NCBI RefSeq assembly: GCF_024868665.1
Contig: NC_079890.1
Coordinates: forward strand, 3,689,750-3,753,749
Reading direction: 5' to 3'
Length of the DNA stretch: 64,000 nt
DNA from: Triplophysa rosa
Lineage: Eukaryota > Chordata > Actinopteri > Cypriniformes > Nemacheilidae
This document shows, piece after piece, positions 21,234 through 35,200 of the stretch (position 1 is the first letter of the stretch; every line of letters begins with the position of its first letter). The position numbers and the translations under genes are program-made. The notes under the pieces are model-generated. The model did not search any database. It was not told where the DNA came from and saw nothing but the letters and a program-made list of their open reading frames with translations.

Positions 21234-24200
21234 CTACGCACACACACATCATGAGTTTATATAGAAGCATACAGATCTGAATATCTGAGAATTTCAACTG
21301 ATGCTACCTTGCTGAAAACCGTTTTCACGTAGATCGGCAAGTCACCGTGCGGGCTGCCGAAACCACCGACAATACTGAAGCCCAAGCCGTCGGGTCCTCT
21401 CTCCAAACTGATGTTCTTACACTGCGGAGGGCTGAAGGATACACACAAACAGACATTAAACAGCGATTCATGACACCTTTTAATGGTACAAATGTCATGT
21501 GCGCACAGACCCGAGGTCATCATGGAAGATGCTGCTGGCTGTAAGTCCTGCCGTCTGCTCCGGTGAAGGACCCGTCACTGACGCATCGCCAGAGACAACC
21601 TACAGACACAAAACCTCGTTCGTGAGTGAGCAGAAAACATTAACACGTGTGTAGCGGTGACGTGCGTGTGTGTACCTGTAGCTGTATGAGGCCTGTTGTG
21701 TTCTTCAGGAGTGAAACGGCTTGATTGTGAGTCATTCCCTCTGTACTGTTTCCACAGATGCCCACCATTCTGTCCCCAACCTAACACACACACCAGCTTT
21801 AGACCTACTGCTGGGACCAAACCTATTTCATTATAGCATTAATGTTACCTGAAGTTTCTGTGTCTGTGCTGCCAGGCCGCTGGGGTTCATCAGGGCGAGG
21901 AAGATGGGCACGTTCCCTAGAGGACTGCCCACTCCTCCAGCTATACTGATGCCCAGAGAATCAGACGGGCCCTGATACAAACACACAAACAAACCTCACA
22001 CAACAGCCCTAAGACCTGTTTACACTGGGGAATGATACTACAAACATCACAAATTAATGTTTGTTGTCCATAGGAAACTAGTTATGTTTTAAATAGGGAT
22101 TGCAATGTATTTGCAAATATATATACACTGTATATAAAACAATGTTTTTTTATTTAAAAAACAAGACTTGTGATATCTGCTGTGATATATTACTACACGT
22201 TTTTAGATCATATTTTCAGATATTTTCGTATTTTTTAGGGCTGTCAAACGATTAATCGTGATTAATCGCATCCAGAATAAAGGTTTGTGTTTACATAACA
22301 TATGTCTATGTACTGTGCATATTCATTTTGTATTTATAAATACAAACACATACACAAGAATACATATTTAGGAAATATTTACATTTTATTTATATTTACC
22401 AATAATTGAAATGATATATAAATGTTTATTACTTTTTAGATTTTTCTTAAATGTATGTGTTAATAAATACAAAATTATTATGCACAGTACTTAAACTGGT
22501 TTCAAAAATAGTGTTTAAACTAGGGCCGTCAAACGTTTAATCGCGATTATCGCATCCAAAATAAAAGTTTGTGTTTACATAATATACGTCTGTGTACTGC
22601 GCATATTAATGTTGTGTTTATAAACACATACACGTATACATATTTAGGACATTTTTACATGTATTTGTTTATATTTACTAATCATTTAAATTACATATAA
22701 ATGTTTATTTTTTACATATTTTTCTTAAATATATGCATGATTGTGAATGTTTGTATAAATACAAAATGAATATGCACAGTACACAGACATATATTATGTA
22801 AACATAGACTTTTATTTTGGATGCGATTAAACTAGGGCTGTCAAACGATTAATCGTGATTAATCGCATCCAAAATAAAAGTCTGTGTTTACGTAAGTAAT
22901 AAAATGTCTTTCAACTAGGGCTGTCAAACGATTAATCGTGATTAAAGACATTTTATTTTCAAATGTAATTATGTAAACATCCTTAAAACAAGATATATTT
23001 ACTAGATACCAAAAATGACAAGCATTTACGTCTGGATTTCAGAGATGTGAAACAAATTTCGTGATGTTTTGCTTGAAACAAGAAAGCTGTTTGCCAGCAA
23101 AAAAAATCATGTCTTTGCTATTTTTTATGATATTTTCTTAGTCTATTATTCTTGTTTCAGGCAGAAAGAAAATGATTTGTTAGATTTCCCGAAAGCAAAA
23201 CAAAATATTGTATCAATATTGTGCTTTTAAAGTTAATATATCTGTATTCGAGTATTGGTCTAGTTTTAGAAAACATTTCAAGACATTTTCCAAGCCACTT
23301 TTGACAGGACTCCAGAATGATTTAACATCTAATATCAAGTGCATTCCAAACGTTGAGTCACCTTTGTAAATTCGACTGTCCTGACTTCTTGGTCCATCGC
23401 TGCCAGGAAAGAAGGTGAAAAAATCAAATAAAAATGAACATCAGGATGAAATTTTGAAGCATTTGTGAAACTATCAGACTAAACATCATCGTGTTCTTAC
23501 GTTCATGAGTTTCCTGTGTGTCTCCCTGTAAAGCTGCACAGCTGCCCGTCTCACTGACCTGCACTCATAAACACAGAGACATTACACACATGTGATCAGA
23601 AACACAGGACAGAGTATCAGAACACACTCTGACCTGACTGCTGTGAGACAGACGCCGCTCGGAGTGGATCGGTCCCGCCTTAAAACGACCCACCTCCATT
23701 CTGATTGGTCCAGAACAACTCTGATAACACAAAACAACATCTAAATATGTTTTTAATTGTATAAGATAATCTACATTTGTATGAAATGTTTGTAACATTC
23801 ACCTTGAGGAGCGCAGCTACATACTCTTGCGTGGCACAGCGGACATCTTCTCTGTTAACGGACAGGATCTGATCTCCCTGCATGAGATGTCCGTCACTCT
23901 CCACGACTCCGCCCTTCACGATGTCGGATACAAAGACTCCCGTGTCATTCCTGAGAGCAAAACAACTGTCAGTTAATCATGATTAATGTTGCAATAGTCT
24001 CACATAGTCAATGATGTAAAGTGTAGGATGTGTACCGTCTGCCGACGATGCTGAGGCCGAGACTGTGGCCGGGTTTCTTCTGAAACTCAACAGTCAGCGT
24101 ATCCCACAGTTCCTCCTCTTTATACTGGCCTTCATCTCTGAAGATGCTCAGCTGAACATACTGTGGGGTCTGCCGCAGAACGTTGATGGCCTCATCGTGG

Positions 24201-27200
24201 GTCGCCACACGCAAGTCTATACCGTTAACCTGCCCGGCATGAGCGAGATGGTGAAGAGAACAGTGCAAAACAAAAAGAAACTTGTTTGGGTCAAATCAAA
24301 TTCACCTCCAGGATCTGATCTCCTGCCCAAAGTCGACCGTCTTTAGACGCAGCGCCCTCCTCGTACACCTCATGGATTATTATCACCCCCTGAACACAAA
24401 GAGCAACACACAGATTCAATGTGTTGTTATTGTTGTCTAAAACTAATCAAACATTACTCTTTAAAAAAATAATAAAAAATAGGACTAAATACTGTATAAT
24501 GATCAATTTTAAACGAAAATTGGACATGTTGCCTTTGAGCAAAGTTTTAGTTGAGGCAATACAATTGTTAACTGACGATAAATAAAAACTAAACTAAAGT
24601 GGAAATAAAGAAACTAAAATGTCAAATTAAACTAAAAGTAAATTAAACCTACATAGCCATTAAAAAACAGCACATAACAAAACTGCAACAAAAAAATCTA
24701 ATGAACATCACCTAACAATAAAATAAGAATAAAAGGAAAAATACATTAGGTAAAAAATAAAAGCTAATTAAAAAACTGAAATGTTGCCTTAGCAGTAAGT
24801 TTCAGTTGAAGCAAAAAAATGTACTGGTAATAAATAAAAACTAAATTAAAATGTAAATACCTAGACTAAAAATAAGGTAATTAGGAAATGAGTAAATTAT
24901 ACCTATATAGCAATTAAAAAATAAATATTAATCACAAAATGACAAAAACACAGAAATTGTTAATAAAAAAAAACTAAAATTAACACTACCTAAAAAAGTG
25001 TTTGCAGTAAGTTTCAGTAAAATTATTAGCTGGCAGTAAATAAAAACTAAATTAATATAGAATTAAAAAATTACACCAATATTGCAATAAAAAAATTATA
25101 TTATTCACAAAATTACAAAAGCACGTAACAAAATTGCTAAAAATAAGAACACTACTAAAAAGAAAAACGAAGTGTAAAAAGAAAAATAAATAAGCAAATG
25201 TTGCAATAAGTTACAGTTGAAGCAATACAATTATTATCTACAAACAAATAAAAACTAAACTAAAATGGAATGGAATTCAAATAAACCTATCGAGCAATTC
25301 AAAATAAACTAAAATGAATACTAAAAAGGAAAGAATAAATTAATAAAGGAAATCAAAAATAAAAGCAATTTCAAAATAATAATAAAACTACAATAAAACA
25401 CAAATATACTGTATGAATACATATAAATATACGACCATAATTGGCTTTGGCTATACAGAACAGTCTACAGTACAAAGCGCTGACACATTAAATTGAATCG
25501 TTTATTTACCAGTAAAGTGTCACAGCCGCCCACAATGCTGAGCCCCATTCCTGTCATGCCCTTACAGATCTCTATAGTGGTCTCACAGCCGGGGATTATG
25601 GGACACGTCACCGGATCAGAGGCCAAGGTCGCCGGTGTGGAACATCTGCTGGAAGCTGTGACCACGGTCACCATGACAACAAGGATTCAATTCTTCATAA
25701 ACAAAACTCATTTTCAGTTTTCCGACAGTAACTCCCAGACCCTTCCTTTACTTACTCCTGATTGGCTCGGTCTCGGATGATAAAGATGCAAGAGTCGGGC
25801 TGGGGGTGATTCTTGGACTTGGTCCTGAGGACATCTGATTGGATGACGAGGGCTAGGAGGTGGAGCCAATGCAGATTCAGGTCAGTTTTACATAGTTTTG
25901 GGACTTATTATAAAAGCGACAAAGCTTTTCATATCTGACCGGCCCTTCACTTATTTTGAAAAATGTAATTTCATGACAAATTATACAAAAAACGCGCAAG
26001 TGCAAAAGAGCTTTGTCAGGAATAGTGAAGGGCTCTCCACATATTTGCACGTACTGGCAATTGTAAAGCCTGTGTGTCCATTTACATTTGAACGATTTCA
26101 ACCATTATGCTTCGTTTTCAAAATAAATGTGGGTGTAAATGTTGGGTGTAATTCGTACCCTTGCTGGTGGTCCATTATCGTCTTCATTCTGAATGATCCA
26201 TCCATTTCTGCTGTCGTTCTCCTTCAGGACAACACCCACCTCTCCATCCTCCTGTCATCCATAAATGAGAGATTTATTAGACAATTTAACAAAGATGTGG
26301 GGAAAAAAATAGTGTGACCAAGCAAGACCTCATCTGTGTGCGTTTACCTCGGTGTTTATATCCAACTCCTTCATGGGCCCCACAGCCATCTGACTCAAAG
26401 CATCTCTGTTCCTGAAGCACAAACACACGCAGGCTTTAATAACATGCCTTCATATCAACACCTTCATTCTGAAACTGCGACTTTTATGACATACCGGATG
26501 AAGATGATCTTGACCTTTGAGGGGGTTCTTTTGATGATGTCAGAGGCGTTTTGATGGCTGCGGCCGTATAGCACCTGAGCGTTTATCTGTGACGACGAGA
26601 CAGAACGGTTTGATATGTCGGTTTGAAACGCTACGTACATAGCTGATGTAGATTTATATATTTAAATAGCTTGATATAATAACACTACTGAGAAAGTCCA
26701 TTGCAAAAATTGCAACTTAACTATTTTCAATTGCATAGTGCGTCAAATCCAGTGTTGGGTAAGTTACTCTGAAAAAGTAATTAATTACTAGTTACTAATT
26801 ACATATTCAATAGTGTAATTAGATTACTGTACAAATTACTCTCTCCAAAAAGTATTTAGTTACTTATTACTAATTACTTTCTATGTCCTATATCAACCTG
26901 GATTAGTTAAGTGATTCAAGGATAGACATGAAACGGCTTATTTAATTCATTCAAATAAATAATATTAAACTGCATAAAGTAGTTTTAACTGACTACAAAT
27001 GTGAGAATTATACATTAAAGCAGGGATTTTAAAGTTAGACTTTGAATTTTGATGTCAATTCCACCATAGCACATACATGTATTACACAAAGTATTTAGTT
27101 TAATTACATCAAAAGTAACTGTAATTAAATTACAGAAAAAATAAGAGTAATCCCTTACTTTACTTTTCCAAGGGGAAAGTAATTAAATTACAGTAACTAA

Positions 27201-27459
27201 TTACTTAGTAACTAGTTACACCCAACACTGATCAATCACTGATATGTTTCTTTTTTTTACACTCTCACCTCCAGCAGTTCGTCCCACACAAGGTGCGTTC
27301 TCTCGACCGGCGGCGCCGCTGGATCGATGCCCCACCACAAACACGTCCTGCGAGCGTCCCGTTCCCCGCCAAACTCAAACCCAGACCGTTCTCCCTTTTC
27401 CAGCTCTATCATGTGCAGTTGACCCGGCAAACGACCATACCGCTCTTATCATCTCTTCT

Positions 27460-27511
<52 letters not shown>

Positions 27512-29227
27512 ACACACACACACGCACACACACACGCACACACACATTAGAGAAAAACTTTAACTCAATCTGTGACATTTCTGGGTGTTTGCTGCCACCT
27601 GCTGGTTGAGATTATAGACAACACTAGTAAATAATACCACTTCCTGTTTCTTTCTACTGTCCTATCACTAATAAAAGTGAAAAAGTCACTTGCATTCAGA
27701 TTGACACTGAGGTGACTAAATGATGACAAACTTGCTTTACATCTATTCCACAATCAATGTAACGTTATTCTCGCGCCCTCTGGTGGCGACTGTGTGTTAT
27801 AGAATATATGCGAGACTCACTCCAGCTGTAACCGTACTCATCCTCCTCATCAGAAGCATCAGGATGAAGAGTGGTCCGGTCAAGAATCTCAGTCAGAGCA
27901 TCTGTGTCGGTCTCCCCGACGTGTGGAACAACGGGCAACGAGAGGACAGGTGAAGTTTTTCCGGCCTCACGATTCAGCTGTTATCGTAAAATATGTTAAT
28001 ATTGCTCTTGAAACTAAAACATGTTCAATATGAAAATGATCTTGATGATGTCTTATCAGCACTCCATCTGTCTACAGTACAGGATCAAGTGTCAAACCAT
28101 GCTGTTGTTAAAAAAAAAAACAGTACTCCAAAGTTATGACAGTTTATTTAAACTTAAAGTATTAAAACATTTCTGTTCATTGAAATTAATAAAATACTGG
28201 CCTTAATATAATCGAAAAAAATGAGAAAGCCTTTGCCTTAACCCAAGTTGATTTCAGTTTATTGTTCTGTATATAAAATTGAAAGTAAATGAAAAACCGA
28301 CTGAAATAAAAATAAATTCATCTTATATAGCAACATAAATTATAAATTAATTAATAATTAAATGAGAAAAGCACATAACAAAAATGGCTACGAATTGAAC
28401 GTGAAAAACTAAAGAGATGGAAATAAAAGCGAATTCAAAATATTAATAAAACTGAGAAAAACGATAATAACTCTGTTGTATTTCAGCTTTAAAATTTCTG
28501 GTGACTTTTAGTCTTTTCCTCACACAAAGCTACTGTATGACCTACGATGAAAAACCTAGAAAACTAGAAAATGCAAATATTTAAAGAAATACTGAAATTA
28601 AGTAAAACGTAATTCATTATTGTTTTTGTCAAAAATAATAAGTAAAAGAGAAGAAGAGGGTGTCAGGGCCACACATACAGCCGTGGAAAAAATTAAGAGA
28701 CTGTTTCAAAATTATTTTCAGTTTTTCTGAATTTACTATTTATAGGTATGTGTTTAGGTAAAAAACGGAAAAATTTTCAGACATCAAATACTGCAAAGAA
28801 AAACAGTTTTGATGTAAGATGTATTACAGAAAAGTAAAAAAAAAATGATGTGATAACCTTGATTTTTATCAGTTATATTTCATGTGTCTTGTCATTCTGT
28901 CAGTCTTTCACATTGCTGTTGAATGACTTTGTCACTTCGGAGGTTTGATTTGGTTGAAATTTAACAGACACTGGACTGGAATGACCACAATACGTCTAGA
29001 AATGCTGATATGAAATGAAAATTTGCAATGGTCTCTTAATTATTTTCCGTGGCTGTGTGTGCAAATATTATGAACTAAAATCCAAACTGCATATATGTGC
29101 AAGGAAACACACACACACACAAGACACAAACCTTAAACGGTGTAGGGCTAAAGGGATTAGTCGGACACAAACGGAGGAAAAGTCTACTGTGAATATCAAC
29201 TGCCTACAGAAAACAGAGAACCAGCAC

Positions 29228-29271
<44 letters not shown>

Positions 29272-32200
29272 ATTTCTTCAGACTACAGTAGATCCTAATC
29301 TACATTATACACATCTGATTTGAGGTCAGTTGAGAATACACGCCACATTCTACTGTCAGCTTGGGCTATGTTTAGAACGGCACACACCGGAGCGAATTCT
29401 CTGCAGAATGTTTACTTGAGGAAACAGCACAGGAAAAAGTAGACATGCAAACTCTTTTAACCAATAGAATTTTACATTATTGTCACATGACCTCATCATG
29501 TGGCATGAGAGTGATGCCCACTATTTTAATACTGTAGACTTCGTCAAATTGTTGTAACATGCGTTCATGTTTAAAACTGAGGGTCAAGTGAAGAAATTCA
29601 GTGTATCCTACAGGTCAAAAGTTTTCGAACTTCGAAAACCTTTTCCACATTTTACAAGAACAGTAAGCTTATCAAAACTATGGAGTAAGACAATGGCTGC
29701 GTCCGAATTCGGCGATTTCGGACGCAGCCATTGTCTTACTCCAAAGAGAAGTATGATATTTATGCTTGTTATATTTGATCATCTTTAGTGTAGTCGCTGT
29801 TGCCTTGAATTTGCATGTTTGTCATTTTATCAAGCAGTTTCTTGACGTTTCACCCTGAGATGCCTTTTAAACAATACTGAAGTAGTTTCCATCTATTCTG
29901 AGCTCTTATAAACTGCTCTTTATTCATTATTCAGTCAAAGACATCCATTTCAAAGACATTTTTGTTAGTAATAAAAAAAATGAAAAAGTTTGTATTTACA
30001 CAATTATATTTGTGTCTATGAAACTCGTTTCAGATATTTCAAATACATCTTCAGATCAAAACGTTTTGATGATAATGAGAAACATTTCGCTCGAGCGTTG
30101 TAGAACCTTTGGCCAGTATTGTATGTAGTATGTCATCCAGGTTTTCTACAGATATTGTGCAGCAGATTGCAGAAAAACAATAAACGGCAGAGACGGTTAA
30201 ATATGGATGCATGCTATTCTAAACACAGCCATCTGATTCATACTACAGACAAAAATAAAATCCGATGATCTTCTAAAAGACCTCCAGGTGCAAAAGCAAA
30301 GCAAATCTAGAAAAATGCAATTTACTAGGATTTTTTTAAAAATAATTAATAATAAATGAATACATTTTTCTGAGCCTGAAAATCAATTTTCTAAAAGAAA
30401 TCCCTGATATCCCTAAAATGTAGATCTGTAATAAGTGTACACTACAGAAGTACAGCAGATGATTCTGTGTACTCACCTTCTCACCGCTGGACTCTGAAGC
30501 ATCCTCCTCTGTATCCATCACACATGCCTACCAATAAAACATCAAATACACTTAACCTCAAACACATGTGTGCAATTGTATAACAGCAGATTGATCGATA
30601 CTGTGCATTTGATTTAAACCTGTCATTAAATCTCTGCCAATGTAGCAACAAATAACATTTAACGAGTTCAATTACAAATGTGTATAGTCATAAAGGCCTT
30701 TAGAAACAAATAAATCCAAATCAAAGAAGTTTGAGCTTGAGATGCGTTTTACAACACAAATGTTTCCACAGCATCTTTACAGAGGTGAGCCTTAAAGGGA
30801 CAGTTCACCCAAAAATGAAAATTCTGACATCATTTACTCGCCCTCAAGTTGTTCCAACACTGTACATAATTAATTCTTGGTTCTGTTAAACACAAAAGAA
30901 GGTTTTAAGAAGAATGTGGGAAACTAAACAGTTCTGGGGCACCATTGACTACCATAGTAGTTTTCTTCCCTACTATGGGAGTCAATAGTGCCCCAGAACT
31001 GTTTGCTTACAAACATTCTTCCAAATATCTTTCTTTGTTTTCAACAGAACACAATTTTTTTACAGTGGTTTGGAACAATGTGAGGGTGAGTAAATGATGA
31101 CAGAATTTTTTAAGGCCTGTTCACACCAAGAACGTAAACTGTAAAGACATTTTTATTAGCGTCCACACCATCGGATCATAACTTTACTTTACGTTCACTC
31201 AGCTCACGATGCGATGCGATTCACGATTCTGATCTCACGATGCGATTTCTTCACGATTTACTCACGATTTATTTTTACAAAATGAGTTGAAACAAATTAG
31301 AAATGAACAACTTCCCTTGCATTATTTCTTAAATGCTTCACGTTTCTTTGTATAATAATTTTTAAAATTTCAAATAACAAAACTAAACTGCAATTTTAAA
31401 ACAAATTAATAATAGAAAAAGTCTATTTAATATAAACAAACTAATACTGTCTGTGCTTTTCTTGGATTTTTTGCATTTAAGAAATATCAGCATGTCCACG
31501 TTTAGGTTTGCAGTGAAAATAGCGGCCCCTGCTGTTCAAAAAATGTATTGCGATTCAGTTCACACCTCAACCGATTTGAATCGTCAAACACTTTATAATC
31601 GATTTTCAACCGGCTCACGGTGAATCGTTACATCCCTATAACTTTATGTTTATTGAAAGCTCATGCGATGCAGTTTGACATTTTAAATGCATGGGCCCTT
31701 AAATTTGAAAGGATTTTGACTGACTATCCATCATTCGGTAGCTGAAAAAACATCGCTCCGATAGTGATCTCAACACCTCTTTATGTCTATCCTTATAGTT
31801 GTGGAATGCTATTTTCATAAATTTAGAATGATTTTTATCTTTATAAGTATAGATATCGTCATTGGTGTGAATGCACCTTTACAAAGATCTGAGGAAATGT
31901 GTCAGATAAAATCTTTGAGTCCAAATCTTTTGGCGTTTTCAAATAAATGTTTGAAACTGAAAAACAAAAACGGCTGGGAGAGAATGAGACATGACTTGGT
32001 GGGTTGCGCCAACAAGGATTAGGTTTAAATCTAGATTAAATCAAGGTTTATTTAATAATTCCGTTGCACCAAACTGTAAACCTCGTTTAAAAATAATCAG
32101 GTTTATATTTAAGCTATCATTTGATCCAGGTTTTGCAGTAAATCTAGATTAATTCTGTTGTTAAACTCTGATTTATCTCTCAGTTAGGGATTACTCACCA

Positions 32201-35200
32201 GCTACTGAGGAGGTTTAAATAAAAAAAACACATTAATAATAAAATGTGCGGGAAAATGATCAGAAACAGACACATAAGCGTCATGTCATGCTTCAGTGAT
32301 GTGTTTGTTGTAAATAAAAATGGAAATAAATAAAACACCTCAGCACGAGTGAGGGCACGGTGGTTTGATAAACGGGGTGGCCGGTTGACGAACCCTAGAT
32401 TAGCTCTAAACTCTGTTTACTGTCATCCTCGTTGGTGCAACCCAAATAATTTCCAGCATTATATCAGTTTTCAAAGCAAAACATATGAAGTTACCAAGAT
32501 ACTTTGTTATCTGCATAAACACATTTAATCCCGAGAGACCAAACACCTTCAGAGCTGTCGTAAACAAAATCCATATTTCAAAATATTCATCAATGGTCAG
32601 ATGAATGTGACACGTTTCACCATGTTATTACACTAAACATTTGGAATGCTCTGTCCAAAACAAGCTTTTTTCAACTGGGGCAAAAATATAGAACGATATA
32701 TCCATCATTGTTTAAATTGGGAAATTTTAGGTACTGTATATCGCCCGGCCCCAGCAATATCTCATTAACAGTAGCTGGTTGTGTCGTGTGTTTGATACTG
32801 ACTTTGGGTTTGTGAATGATGCTCTGGACCAGGAACACTACAGGATTTCCGGCATTACGGATGGCCTCCACCGCCTGCTCATGACTAGCATCACGCAGAT
32901 CCACTCCACCCACCTGTCACACCCACACGCAACTTTTGAAAACATTTTTTCAAATCTATTGATTAAACATAATGAAAATACCCAACACTTGAACAGTTTT
33001 ACTGACTTAATCATAAGACTTCTCAAAAAAATGATCCCCATGTCATTTTTGATGTAGCAATCTAAGTGTAACTACAGTATGACTGACACATGGGGGAGAG
33101 TTAAAGGGATAGTTCACCCAAAACTGAAAATTCTGTCGCCATTTACTTACCCTCTTGTCATTTCGAACGTGTATGACTTTCTTCCGCAGAACACAAAAGA
33201 AGATATTTTGAAGAATGTCGATAACCGAACAGCGGTGGCACCCGTTGACTTCTATTGTATGGACACAAAACCAATGCAAGTGAATGGCTGCCGTCGCCGT
33301 TCGGTCAACAGCATGTTTCAAAATATCTTCTCTTGTGTTCTGTGGAAGAAAGTCATACAGGTTTGAAATGACAAGAGGGTGAGTAAACGATGACAGAATT
33401 TTCATTTTGGGGTGAACTATCACTTTAAAAAGGGTTTGTGTACATTTGTCTAAGTTGTCTAAGTTAAAGTCTAAGTTACTTTGTGTGTACCTCAAGAATC
33501 CTGTCTCCGGTCTTCAGCGTGCCGCTGTGTCCTGCAGGACTGTCCTCCAGGATGTGTTTAAAAAAAATGCCCCGCATCACTTCGCCGTTGCTAAGGCGAC
33601 TGCCCATGCCTCTTCCACCAACGATGCTGATACCCAGAGATTTCCCCGCCTCCCTATACAACTCCACTCTGAACACACACACACAGTACAGTTTACACTT
33701 TAACACATTTCTACACATTTTTTTTTAAATATAAAATGCGCTAATAAGAGCAATGGAATATTTCACAGCTAACTCACCTTCGCGGCAGGTTCCAGCTTTT
33801 GGGAGCTGCCATCTGTAGTTCACTTTCTTCTCCCTCTCCATCTTCTCTCTCTGGAAGCTCTGAGACTGTCTGACTAAACACACACACACACACACACAGT
33901 TCTGGCTTTGTCCACTTTATGGATGAATCCATGAGATCTGACATGAAAGTGTGTGTGTGGTACATACTGTCGAGTGTTGCTCGTGTCTTCAGACAGAATG
34001 TCATTCTTGACCTGCTGGCATGTCCTGTATTCCTCAATGTACTCTGCAGGGACATACGTGATTCTGCAAACACATGTAAAATCACATGACTTACAATATT
34101 TGCTCATTTCGTGCTCGTTTTGCTCATTAGATCCGTCATCAACACTGAACATGAAGCACGTTCAAATGAAGCACGCAAGACAAAAGCGTCAAATGCTATT
34201 TGTTCTAATAATGTGGCACGCAAAAACCTGACTGTATGTATTTGTGAAATAAGTAAAAGTTGTGTGTGATAACCTGGAATTTCATCAGTTTTTATGTGTC
34301 TGTTCCTAAGATGTTCCTGCAGTCTGTAATTGGTCCTTTGTCACGTGATTGTCCACATCGACTGCTTTATTTTGTTAGTGGATAAATGTGCCACTCTGCA
34401 AAACAAATACACTTCTCTTTTGTATTCTATCCCAAACCCAAACTGTGACTCAAACAAAACAAACAGTTGTTTGCCCGGTCCTGGTTCAGGAGACAAAACA
34501 CAAATGTATTTTTTGCTTCATCAGTTTATTATAAGTGAAGATGACAGATCTAATGGCGGAACATCAAACCTTGTTTCACAGTTCAGTTCGTGAGCAGAAA
34601 GATGAAGACATTAGGACTCGTGGCACGTCTAAGTAAATGAAATATTCATCGTTCCTCCACTCGCTGAAAACGCTTCATTAATTACCGCTTCAATGAAAAT
34701 CAATGGCAGCAAATCAAATCATTGACAAAGAGACATTAGTGAGACACGATGAACGACACGGCACACAAAACGTTAGCAGGGGGAAATGGCCTCTTAAAAT
34801 GCAGGAGTGTTAATGATGTTAGAACAGCCCACCTTAGAATAAGAATGAGTGTTACCATGGAAACGAGAGACTCCACACATATACTGGAGAGAAGGATGCT
34901 GGTTGCTGAGGAAACTGCAGCGGTGAGTTAGTGTGTCTTGTTAGTGAGATCATTCCTTCTATGCGGTACAAAGTCATCTATAGCTAAAACAACCGAATGG
35001 ATCAGGTGGGCCGAACTGGTGGGATTGAGTGGAGGCGGGGCTAATTTGCATATTTACGGATTGCGTATAGTAATGAAGTAAGGTTGTAAAGCTATATAAG
35101 TATTGTATAGTATTTAAATAGCATAGAAATGGCTATACTTTATGCCAGTAGTTAAAAAAAAGCATGTTTTCCTTTAAATGACTTGATATATTTTCAGATA

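Noticed and set aside
27244..27609. Open frames rich in His-Thr or Cys-Val
   Set aside because: Translation of the CA/GT microsatellite next to mpdz exon 25.
33043..33495. 150-codon minus-strand open frame
   Set aside because: Lies over an 'AGTTCACCC' transposon copy.
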